DNA of 64,000 nucleotides from Scheffersomyces stipitis CBS 6054 (Eukaryota > Ascomycota > Pichiomycetes > Serinales > Debaryomycetaceae): positions 1,612,001 to 1,676,000 of the forward strand of contig NC_009043.1 of the NCBI RefSeq assembly GCF_000209165.1, given 5' to 3'. The notes beneath the pieces are model-generated. The model was not told where the DNA came from, ran no database searches, and saw only the letters and a list, made by a program, of their open reading frames with translations. This document shows, piece by piece, positions 10,687 to 19,279 of the stretch (position 1 is the first letter of the stretch; every line of letters begins with the position of its first letter). The position numbers were made by a program, and so were the translations under genes.

Positions 10687-12513
10687 ATGGCCGATCCACC
10701 GCTTGGTTTGGGTCCCCGTAAGTCCCCCAGCAATCCGCGAGGTGAGCAGAGTCGTTTGTCGACTCGTGAACTCTCCAATCGCGCTGCTGGCGACGCAGGA
10801 AGCACACCTATTATGACAAAATCCCTTATTGAAGCTTTTGACAATGAAAATTTTTCGTCGAGTGAAAATGTCGCGCGTGATGCGGAATCCGACGACACCG
10901 ACATCGACCCCACCCTTGACTCTGTCGCAGATAAACAGGTTTATGGCCTGCAGAACGCAGAATCATCGCAGCAAGAATGGCTGCAAAATCTCTCCGATGA
11001 AGAAAATTCTTCTTCTACTCCCACCTATGCCCAAATGGCTGCTCAGTTCTCTAAGAGGACTTCATCGCAACCCATCTCCAAAAAATCTTTTGCTCTTGAA
11101 TTCCAAAGACTCGAACAGTTTCCCGAATTTCTTAAACTCCAATTTCACTCTCTCCGCATGGAACAAACCGTCGGAGACACGATTTCCTGTCGTATTCCTG
11201 ATTACTCTCCTCAACTCAGTGAAGCTTTTGCCGAAAGCATCCAAAACAAAGTGTGTGACGAAGTCTCCCTCTTTGCTGACCAACATGAAGATCTTGAAGC
11301 CCAGATGCAAGTCTCGCAAGAAGACTACATGATCGATAATTCCCCTGAAGAAATCGCCCAACTCAATAAAGATGATCGGGACCATCTTGCAACTCTCGAC
11401 CATCATCTTGATCTTCTTTGTTATTGCTATTCCTTCGAAATTTCTGACAATGGTCTCATCCGTTTTCCAATTCCATTGTGTACTCTCGATGAATCAGCTG
11501 GAACAAAATTGAAACGAGAATTAATCAACCTCGTAGAGGACCTTGAATTTCAGCATCCCATCACTAAACAACCTTTCAAGCTAACTTTCAGACCCCCTAC
11601 CTCGAAAAAATATATCTTAGGCAGTTTTAAACTCCCTAAGCTATACAGTAGAGGTGCAAACTCGTATATGGACTACTTTCTTAAGGGTGTTGGAAAACGC
11701 ATTGCCTCAGATGCACCCACAAACAAACAAGTGAAACGTCATAATACACAAATATATGGTAATGTTATTTATCATTACCTAATTGAACTTGAAGGACTGA
11801 TAGCTCCTCCTTCCACTATCAGGAAACCAGTTCTTGAGGATATGTCTTTTCAAATTCAAAGTGATTGCATTCATTGTACTTACTGCCACTCCCTTGACCA
11901 TACCCGAAGAAAATGTACTGTTGCCCAACAATGCCGTCTCTGCGGACTGAGACAACATGCAACTTCAAGATGTAAGGTCCCAACGACTCCAATTCATTAT
12001 CAAGTGACACGTGAAGAAGCCCAGAAATTCATCAGAAATCCTTCCATCACTGTCAACTCCACCTCAGGCACTCCAGGCTCCTCAGGCCCTTCACGTTCAA
12101 GTAACATTACGGTTACAAAGCAGCCGAAATCCATCCTCAAACACACCAATCCAGTGACGGTTGACGAGGACGGTTTTCTCCCTGCTTCAGAAGCCAACAG
12201 GACCACTAGAAAACAATCACACAATCGACATGCTCTGTCCAGACCTCCTTCCCCAACGAGTTCTATTTCCAGACAGCGAGATGAATCTCCTAACCGAGAC
12301 CCACCTCCGCCTTCTCCAAACACTAGAAAGCGAGCTAGCTCTACTACAACTCGTTCTTTGTCACAGGATGCACATGCTTCCAAGCATACGAACACAGGAA
12401 GGGAATCCACTAGCTATATGAGTTCAACTGAAGTGGACTCACAAGCTATGCTTCCTTCCTCCTCCCTTTTTGGCTCATTGTCTGACAATGAGCCAAACCG
12501 TCTGCCACAATGA
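10687..12513 (+). CDS. LINE ORF1: Gag-like RNA-binding protein with two CCHC knuckles
   Basis: This 608-residue protein starts at the first ATG (MADPPLGLGPRK), 69 bp from the tRNA-Ala gene. The frame is open back to 10621 but without an earlier ATG. Two CX2CX4HX4C zinc knuckles lie at C397/C400/H405/C410 and C416/C419/H424/C429. The region before them is acidic and helical. The C-terminal 180 residues are Ser/Thr/Pro-rich and look disordered. ORF1 proteins coat the element RNA during retrotransposition. No frameshift or internal stop is visible, so the gene looks functional. Confidence 0.9.
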   Translation: MADPPLGLGPRKSPSNPRGEQSRLSTRELSNRAAGDAGSTPIMTKSLIEAFDNENFSSSENVARDAESDDTDIDPTLDSVADKQVYGLQNAESSQQEWLQNLSDEENSSSTPTYAQMAAQFSKRTSSQPISKKSFALEFQRLEQFPEFLKLQFHSLRMEQTVGDTISCRIPDYSPQLSEAFAESIQNKVCDEVSLFADQHEDLEAQMQVSQEDYMIDNSPEEIAQLNKDDRDHLATLDHHLDLLCYCYSFEISDNGLIRFPIPLCTLDESAGTKLKRELINLVEDLEFQHPITKQPFKLTFRPPTSKKYILGSFKLPKLYSRGANSYMDYFLKGVGKRIASDAPTNKQVKRHNTQIYGNVIYHYLIELEGLIAPPSTIRKPVLEDMSFQIQSDCIHCTYCHSLDHTRRKCTVAQQCRLCGLRQHATSRCKVPTTPIHYQVTREEAQKFIRNPSITVNSTSGTPGSSGPSRSSNITVTKQPKSILKHTNPVTVDEDGFLPASEANRTTRKQSHNRHALSRPPSPTSSISRQRDESPNRDPPPPSPNTRKRASSTTTRSLSQDAHASKHTNTGRESTSYMSSTEVDSQAMLPSSSLFGSLSDNEPNRLPQ

Positions 12514-12716
12514 TTATTCATTGTTGGCAGCGGATAGGGAGGTCACCTGGAACCTCCCTACACACCTTAGAGTGTACTTCAATTCCAGTTTTCATTTTCA
12601 TTTTTATCACTAATTTATTTTCAATTCCTTCTTTACTATTATCTGAAAATCACTATTCAATCAAAAAACAAAGAAAACCTTTATTCAAAAAATCATAAAT
12701 CAAAAAAAAAAATATA

Positions 12717-15700
12717 ATGACAAAAAAGAAAAATCAAACAATTGCCCATAGTGCAAATACTTTAAAAATTTGCACCCAAAACATTGAACATAAGGGTCAT
12801 TTTCAATACGCTTGCGACCGTATTTTTCATATTTTCAATCGTATTAAATTCCTTGACATTTTACTTATTCAAGAACTACGTCTCGCATCAGAAGAAGCTC
12901 TCACTCATTTCCGCTTCCACCTCTCTGGAAGGGGTCTTCAATTGATAATTCCATACTACGGCTGCTTAAGTGCAATTGTTATTCAAAAATCGATTCTCAA
13001 CAAGAAAATTACTATTCTTAGCAACAATTCCATTTCCATTGGCTCAGATACTGATAGTAGAACATGTGATGTCGACTTCATGATTGAAGGACACTCCTCA
13101 CCCTATACACTTATAAATATGTATCTTGAACCTGGCCAAGCTGGCCCTCAAACCCAAATGATCACAAAAATCAAGAATTATATACGTTCTCATCATAATT
13201 TCACCCAGCTCCTTGTCGGGGGAGATTTCAACCATGTTCTTAACCCTGATTTGGACGCTTTCAAACCCCACTCATCCTGGCTTAGAGAGGTACAAATTCG
13301 TGTTGCGTTCACTGAATTCTCTAGTGTTTTCAGCTTACTTGATTGCTTCAGACATTTACATCCAAATGAAATACGTTTCACAAATAATGTCAGGAATGGA
13401 CTATCCCCAAGGCGTTTAGATCGCATCCATATTAACTCACACTTACTACCAAATCTTTTATCATGTGACATCCAAACCATCATCAACAACTCAACTCATG
13501 ATTCAGTCAGTCTTACGCTTCTTCTTTCTACTCACCCTCAAATCGTTTTCGGAACATCCCGTAAGAATTTTCCTGCTTACATTCTTTCCGATCCTTTCGT
13601 ACTTGAGTCTATCTTACTGATACGTCATCTTCCATTATGTAACCCTTCCATTGAATGGGACATGTTATTAAAAGAAATTGATGAAAGGGTTCATATCCTT
13701 CATCGATATCTTGTACATGCTTTTCCCCGATCCGCAAAACCTAAACCAGATCCATCAAAACGATTCATGAAGCCGGTCACCGACTCTATAATCACATGTC
13801 TTACCAATGCACAACGTGAGACCGCCACCACCACTCCCACTATCCTAAATTTGGCATACAATTTCTTCGCTAAACTCAACCGACCTCCTAAAAATATTGA
13901 TCTATCCGAACAAGATTTCTTCCTTCTTGATCTTCCCTTTCGGCTCACCACAACCCAAAAGAATGACCTTGAAACTCCTTTTGATGTCAAACAACTTGAA
14001 TCTACCCTCAAACTGGTTAATTTCAAATCAGCACCAGGAGACGATGGCATTAACTTCCAGGTACTTCGAGATCTTTGGCCAATAGTTGGCAAACCTCTAA
14101 CCGAAGTCGGTAACCACCTCATGTCAGGCGGAAAATTACCAAACTCCATGAAATACGTTAACATCATTCTTCTTCATAAAAAGAAACGGTCTGACGCTAT
14201 CGAACATAAAAGACCAATTTCCTTAATATCAACAGGATTGCGTCTTCTTTCCCTTCATATTAATCGTTGCCTCAATAAGGTCTCTGACACCTTGATTGGA
14301 CGCGATCAAGCTGGATTTATTCCAACTCGCGATATTAATGAAAACATATTCAATCTCCGTGCCATTACTGATCATATCCGGAAACACAATGACACCCGTT
14401 CTTATGACGAATATACCTCTTTGGTTTCGATCGATTTTCACAAGGCTTTCGATAGTATTCACCATCCCTTTATTCTCAAAACCCTTAAACAGGCCAATTT
14501 TGGGCCTCGCATCATAAAATTTCTTATGGCCGTTACCACCCAACAATACGGTCAGCTCTTTATCAACGGCTTCAAAAGTCGGTCGTTCCCTTTAACCATG
14601 GGAACCCGACAAGGCAACCCTGTTTCCCCATTTCTTTTCAACCTTGTTCTTGAAACTTTTCTAGTTCGAGTACATTTTTCATTAACTCACTTTATTCTTG
14701 ATCACAACCTTTGTGCGGAACGTCATTTCACATACGCAGCATATGCGGATGATGTGATTATCTACACTCATACCTTCTTCGACCAATTTTCACTTCTCAT
14801 GCTTTTAGGAGAATTTGAACGTGCCTCCTCCCTACGGGTAAATCCCAATAAAACCATTGTCTACTCTCTCACCAATCAATCTCCTCCTGACTATTTAAGA
14901 CATCTTCCTTATCCGGTACAACCTTTTGATCCTGATAAGTTTAAATATCTAGGAATTCCTTTTGCCCTATCAGACTACGACAACAGCTTATCCTCCCCAT
15001 GGGGCAAACATATCGGATTCTTACAAGCCAAAATTCGCTCCACTCCAGTCGATGACATTCCTATTGCCCAGGCTGTTCAACTCTATGGCAGCTTTATCTT
15101 CTCCACCCTCTATTTCAAGGACATTCACTCTCCACTTCCTTATCAACTTATTTCCTCGCTTGAAGATACCATCTGTAACAAATTTCGATTCAATTTACCA
15201 CCCTCGATTCTTTGCAAACCCCTCTCCCTGGGTGGATTCGGAATGATTAACATTCATAATCAACTTGAAGGAAAACGGGCGGAACAAATTTTTAAACTTC
15301 TCCACACTAGTGACAATTTTGAGTTCAATGCCATTAAGATCGCATTACAAAAAACGCTTGACCGCACCCTCAGAGGTACGATTGATCTTTACTGTACTCC
15401 TTCTCCCGGCAGACCCCTTCGTCACTTCCATTATCCCTGGTACAATTTTATCTACGGTATGGAAAACCTTGTGGTCGATCTTTATCGGGACACTCTTCGC
15501 CGTCTTCCAGCTCCAGCACGGTCTTGGTTGCAGGCGTGGTTCCGTCTCTTCTCTACCGTTCATTTCTCGAGTTACCACCTGGCCATTTATATTTCTCCTG
15601 CTGAACTTTCTCAGCTTTATCTTCCTCGCCGGTCTCAGGACACTATCTCCTTCATGTGGGAGAAGGGCCCCAAATCACGTCCTCTTGACCCAGCCACTTC

Positions 15701-16205
15701 ATTCCACAGTATTTCCAAGAAACTAGTTGATAAGACCCCGGTTATACCATCATGGCCATCACGACTTTCCAATTTTCGTTCCCCCTCTTACCGAGACTGG
15801 TCCACCTTTTGGTCCAAACTTGCCTCATTTCAGAAAGGGTGCCCTGGTGCTTTACAACCCTATCATCTCTTCATTCTTGGTCGGCTTCACTACCCCCATT
15901 TTATCTCTCAACCTAATCCCGGGAACTGTTTCCTATGTGGACAGGTTCCTGATTCCATGGTTCATGTGATCTTTGAATGTCCTGTCACACTTCATATTTG
16001 GAACTCTTACTCGCTTCCCCTTCGCTCCTTCTCCTTTGTGATTGCCAATCCTCTGATTGATCGATCTTCTGCGTACAAGATCAACGAGTATATTGATGGG
16101 GTTCTTTCTCTACGCTTCCGACGACGTACCTCTCTGGCTCGGCGCCAGCAGATGGACACGCCGGCACTAGAAGAATGGATACTCGCCAATTGTACGCTTC
16201 GTTAA
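12717..16205 (+). CDS. LINE ORF2: AP endonuclease-reverse transcriptase
   Basis: This 1,162-residue polyprotein starts at the ATG at 12717, 203 bp after the ORF1 stop. The AP-like endonuclease (about residues 15-265) retains N22, E53, D170/N172 (GGDFN), D235 (RLDRI) and H261. The reverse transcriptase follows from about 440, with SAPGDDGI, DQAGFIPTRD, D573 in IDFHKAFDS, MGTRQGNPVSP, and the catalytic YADD at 676-679. A CX2CX8HX4C knuckle lies at C1071-C1088, as in L1-clade proteins. The endonuclease nicks the target and the RT copies the RNA from the nick (target-primed reverse transcription). All catalytic residues I can check are intact, so the copy may be active. Confidence 0.95.
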   Translation: MTKKKNQTIAHSANTLKICTQNIEHKGHFQYACDRIFHIFNRIKFLDILLIQELRLASEEALTHFRFHLSGRGLQLIIPYYGCLSAIVIQKSILNKKITILSNNSISIGSDTDSRTCDVDFMIEGHSSPYTLINMYLEPGQAGPQTQMITKIKNYIRSHHNFTQLLVGGDFNHVLNPDLDAFKPHSSWLREVQIRVAFTEFSSVFSLLDCFRHLHPNEIRFTNNVRNGLSPRRLDRIHINSHLLPNLLSCDIQTIINNSTHDSVSLTLLLSTHPQIVFGTSRKNFPAYILSDPFVLESILLIRHLPLCNPSIEWDMLLKEIDERVHILHRYLVHAFPRSAKPKPDPSKRFMKPVTDSIITCLTNAQRETATTTPTILNLAYNFFAKLNRPPKNIDLSEQDFFLLDLPFRLTTTQKNDLETPFDVKQLESTLKLVNFKSAPGDDGINFQVLRDLWPIVGKPLTEVGNHLMSGGKLPNSMKYVNIILLHKKKRSDAIEHKRPISLISTGLRLLSLHINRCLNKVSDTLIGRDQAGFIPTRDINENIFNLRAITDHIRKHNDTRSYDEYTSLVSIDFHKAFDSIHHPFILKTLKQANFGPRIIKFLMAVTTQQYGQLFINGFKSRSFPLTMGTRQGNPVSPFLFNLVLETFLVRVHFSLTHFILDHNLCAERHFTYAAYADDVIIYTHTFFDQFSLLMLLGEFERASSLRVNPNKTIVYSLTNQSPPDYLRHLPYPVQPFDPDKFKYLGIPFALSDYDNSLSSPWGKHIGFLQAKIRSTPVDDIPIAQAVQLYGSFIFSTLYFKDIHSPLPYQLISSLEDTICNKFRFNLPPSILCKPLSLGGFGMINIHNQLEGKRAEQIFKLLHTSDNFEFNAIKIALQKTLDRTLRGTIDLYCTPSPGRPLRHFHYPWYNFIYGMENLVVDLYRDTLRRLPAPARSWLQAWFRLFSTVHFSSYHLAIYISPAELSQLYLPRRSQDTISFMWEKGPKSRPLDPATSFHSISKKLVDKTPVIPSWPSRLSNFRSPSYRDWSTFWSKLASFQKGCPGALQPYHLFILGRLHYPHFISQPNPGNCFLCGQVPDSMVHVIFECPVTLHIWNSYSLPLRSFSFVIANPLIDRSSAYKINEYIDGVLSLRFRRRTSLARRQQMDTPALEEWILANCTLR

Positions 16206-16336
16206 TTTATGTCTTTATTCTCTAATTTTCTCCTTCATATGGGTTTTTAGTGAGTATACTGACTTTGTTCAGGAGTCTCACACTGTCAAATTGATTGCAA
16301 AATTATCAGTTTTTCGTGCTTAATTGCATTTTCTCC

Positions 16337-16385
16337 CTTGAATACTCTTTTCTTCAATAGTTCACTATGAAGTATTTCACTCAAG
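16337..16385 (+). other. Imperfect stem-loop in the LINE 3' UTR
   Basis: CTTG/CAAG, AATACT/AGTATT and TTCAATAG/CTATGAA arms nest around a short TTCA loop, 60 bp upstream of the poly(A) tract. Several LINE reverse transcriptases recognise 3' UTR hairpins, but any role here is inferred. Confidence 0.4.
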
Positions 16386-16466
16386 GCCCAATAGGCCCCT
16401 ATATATTTCTCGTATGGTTTACATAGGTTTAATATATGGTGTATTCAAAAAAAAAAAAAAAAAAAA

Positions 16467-17295
16467 GTGATTTTGATCGCCTGATTATTATCACCTGATT
16501 TATAATTTTATCCATAATGGCCTTTATCTCTAGTTTATAGCTGTTAGTACGTTCAATGATTGCCACTACGTGAAAAAAACGTGAAATGTATTTCCTCCAC
16601 ACTTCAGTACGTATTAGACGAAGATTTATATCTTAGGTATTCAATAAGTTGTACTTCAATAGTAAATGCCATTTCCTGAGAAAAAGGCTCCTGAAAAAAT
16701 TGCAACCATTTCATAAAGTTTAGGTTAGTCGGGAACACATTGCAATTTGTTAAGAAAGAGAGCAATAGTGTCTTGGTTATTGTCAATATTTTGACTCTCC
16801 TTTAAGGGTATCCTCCAATGTAACTGACTACTCTATATATGTATGAGCCATTATTTCTTTAGATTTTACTTCTTCTAGGTTGCTATTCTCGAACTTTATT
16901 GAATTCGCAACCTTTCTATAAAAACCTACCAACTTGCCTTTCTCTCTGTTGTGTCCTTAATTAGTTAATTGTCCAAAATATGCTCTTTTGTTATTTGTAG
17001 ATTTATCTATATAACCTCGGTAGATGTTTCATCTGTTTGCAAGTTTTGTATCAGCAAGTTTTTCTTATAAGCTCTGCTATCTCTACGCTTCAATTTGTTC
17101 ATCTCCCTGATTAATTGAACCTGCAGACTTCAAGAAAATTAGAATGATACAAAGAAGAGATGATAATGCCGTGGGTGATATATATTCCATGTAATGTTCC
17201 ATAAATCCAACTGTCAGATGTCATTGATAATCGATAGCACATAAAAAAAATAATATAGAAGAAATGGATGGTCTTAACGTAACTGATTAAAAAAA
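16467..17295. other. Intergenic between LINE and tRNA-Ala/tRNA-Ile pair
   Basis: AT-rich flank downstream of the poly(A) tail. I see no gene. The sequence just after the tail (GTGATTTTGATC) has no clear copy before ORF1, so no target-site duplication is evident. Confidence 0.5.
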
Positions 17296-17368
17296 TGGAC
17301 GAGTCCGGAGTCGAACCGGAGACCTTTCGCATGCTAAGCGAACGCGCTACCAACTACGCCACACGCCC
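17296..17368 (-). tRNA. tRNA-Ala (anticodon AGC), second copy
   Basis: Identical over all 73 nt to the copy at 10546-10618. On the coding strand it is followed by a run of seven T. It lies 19 bp downstream of tRNA-Ile, in the same direction. Confidence 0.97.
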
Positions 17369-17387
17369 TAACAAATTAGAGAAGAAA

Positions 17388-17461
17388 TGGTCCCTAGCAG
17401 GATCGAACTGCTGATCTTGGCGTTATTAGCACCACGCCTTAACCAACTGGGCCAAGGGACC
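17388..17461 (-). tRNA. tRNA-Ile (anticodon AAT)
   Basis: This 74-nt gene has acceptor GGTCCCT paired with AGGGACC, anticodon loop CTAATAA (AAT, read as IAU) and T loop TTCGATC. It is very close to the S. cerevisiae tRNA-Ile(AAU). No T4 run follows before tRNA-Ala. The 19-nt spacer contains at most three consecutive T. CACGTG sites lie 49 and 71 bp upstream. Confidence 0.97.
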
Positions 17462-18267
17462 TTTTCATGTCTGGCAAAAAGGCTCTGTACCCTCAGACAG
17501 TACAAAAATCACGTGGAAATCACGCCTAAATCACGTGAGCTATTATATATCATCAATGTTTTGAATAGCTGTATAGTGAGGTGTAACTTGGTGTTAGGTA
17601 TTTAAAAGGACTTGGTTACAGTTCTAGTACAGGCAACCAAATATAAACTATGATGCTGAGTATTCTGTCTCCTAAAACAACTCAAATGGTAGCAAACGAT
17701 GAACAAAAAAGATCACGTGACTGAAATTTGGGATATAACCAAGTAGCGATTCTTAACATTATTTGTAGTCAGTACTCCCCAAGTTTCTGGATCTCGCAAT
17801 AAAGCCAGACCAGGAAGTCAACAATAGAACGAAATATTGTAAGATTTTATCAACTTCTTTAATTAAGAACATTCTAAGTAGTATGAGTAGGCTCGACCCT
17901 TCAAGTCTATGGTAGTGAGAGTAAGCAATCCAGGGACTCATCCAAGAGAATACATTCAATATGAAACTAAGGAATATCTTGGAAAGGAAAGTAGACATTC
18001 CAGGCTCTCTCCTGGGCTCCTTATTTAGTAAAACTCTTTTCGAAAGGGCAGATAATTGGAGCTTGAAATGGAGTTGCGCTCTATTTCGTTCTGCATTTGC
18101 GCTTTTGTTCCTTATCACTTTTTGCAGCAATTCGGTTCTGCAAAATTGGAGATGTATTTAAAGGGAAATTTCCCCAACTTTTCTGTACTTTCTCTGTTCT
18201 GATTTCTTCTCTTTCTTTCTCTATATTCCATCTTTTGCATTAAGCTGCTCTTAATTTCATTCCAAGC
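17462..18267. other. Upstream region of the Rrt8/Lds-like gene and of tRNA-Ile
   Basis: CACGTG occurs at 17510-17515, 17532-17537 and 17714-17719. A perfect 12-bp palindrome, GGGAAATTTCCC, sits at 18163-18174, 94 bp before the ATG of the next gene. A 123-codon minus-strand frame (17759-18130) overlaps this region but shows no recognisable features. Confidence 0.5.
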
Positions 18268-19205
18268 ATGAGCGAGTTGGCAGTCAATCTACTCAACAAT
18301 CTCACTTTGAAAGCCCATCGTCTAGTGACTTTGCCGTATTCCACTGTTGAAGCTGGAACCTACCTTTATCCCTTCTATGTATGTTTACCAAAAGAATTAT
18401 CACATTTTGTAATCACATCAGCCAGCATATACTTTTGAATTTCTCTACTAACCAATAGGGTCTATACTACTTCGTCATCCATCCCGATCTATGGGGATTC
18501 TATCTAACGGTGTTGGTCCCTCAGCTTTTACTAACTCTATTGGTGTATAGTATCACGTTTCTACTACTATATCCAATCCTGGCACTAATCCAGGTACTCA
18601 TGACTGGACCAATGGGGTTGTTCACAGCATGGATTTCGGTTCTACAGCAGTCGGCCTTGGTTTCTGCCTTTGTTGTCACAATCCTCTTGATGCCAGAAGT
18701 TCAAAGAATAGCATTTGATGCAGTTTTGAGCAACGAGTTTGCTGACGATGTTGTATTATTGGGTAAACTCAGAAGAATTGTCAAGGTTCCATTCTTGGTC
18801 AAGTGTGGCAAGCTCCTCTGGGCTCTTCCCAATATGTTGGCCTTTCCTTATATTATCGCCAAGGCAATTTTGCTTATGTTTGTTGGTAGTATCCCTTTTG
18901 TAGGGACTATCATTGTGGTTTTGATCCAAGCACCATCGAAAGGGCTACAGGCACACGCAAGGTATTTTGTGCTTAAGGGATTCGACAAACGACAAATAAG
19001 AGCTATCTACAGAGGCAACACTGGTGCCTATATGGGATTTGGGATAGCTGCAACTCTACTTGAACAAATCCCTTTCTTAAGTATCTTCTTCATGTTCACC
19101 AACACCATCGGAGGTGCTCTCTGGGTTGTCAATATTGAACAAAAGCGAAAGAAAGAGACGCAAGAGCTCAAGGAAAAAGAAAATGCAGAACAGATTTTAC
19201 AATAA
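18268..19205 (+). CDS. Multi-pass membrane protein, Rrt8/Lds1/Lds2 family, one intron
   Basis: Exon 1 is 18268-18378 (37 codons, MSELAVNLLNNLTL...) and exon 2 is 18459-19205, giving 285 residues. At least four strongly hydrophobic segments are visible (LLLTLLVYSITFLLLYPILA, ALVSAFVVTILLM, MLAFPYIIAKAILLMFV, SIPFVGTIIVVLI). The family signatures YYFVIHPDLWGFY and GPMGLFTAWISVLQQS point to the Rrt8/Lds family. In S. cerevisiae those proteins localise to lipid droplets and contribute to the outer spore wall. A charged, Lys/Glu-rich C-terminal tail follows. Family assignment is from memory of these motifs. The role in a yeast whose sporulation is unknown is inference. Confidence 0.75.
18379..18458 (+). 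other. Spliceosomal intron of the Rrt8/Lds-like gene
   Basis: This 80-nt intron has donor GTATGT at 18379, branch point TACTAAC at 18446-18452 and acceptor AATAG ending at 18458, in phase 0. It joins PFY to GLYYFV. Confidence 0.93.
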
Positions 19206-19279
19206 ATAAAATAGTCAATCAAAAAAATCATGAATTAAGGTCTATCTATCTCTAACCATCTATCCAATTGCTGAAGTTA

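Larger units (their letters stand above)
10619..16466 (+). mobile_element. Non-LTR retrotransposon (LINE), two intact ORFs and poly(A) tail
   Basis: The element comprises ORF1 (10687-12513), ORF2 (12717-16205), a 241-bp 3' UTR and a 20-nt poly(A) tract (16447-16466). ORF1 encodes a nucleic-acid-binding protein with two CCHC knuckles. ORF2 encodes endonuclease, reverse transcriptase and a C-terminal zinc knuckle. This is the structure of L1-clade elements, including the Zorro elements of Candida albicans. Both frames are open, with all recognised catalytic motifs. The 5' boundary is uncertain, lying somewhere between the tRNA-Ala gene (10618) and the ORF1 ATG, so any 5' UTR is at most 68 bp. 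I could not find a clear target-site duplication. The leucine and proline codons (CTT, CTC, CCC) differ from the TTG-rich host genes. Confidence 0.93.

Noticed and set aside
10619..10690. Possible LINE target-site duplication using GTGA or TATCAC words
   Set aside because: Matches are only 4-6 bp and not positioned at the element edges, so they are expected by chance.
17759..18130. 123-codon minus-strand frame upstream of the Rrt8/Lds-like gene
   Set aside because: It overlaps the promoter and has no domain, no signal peptide and poor codon bias.
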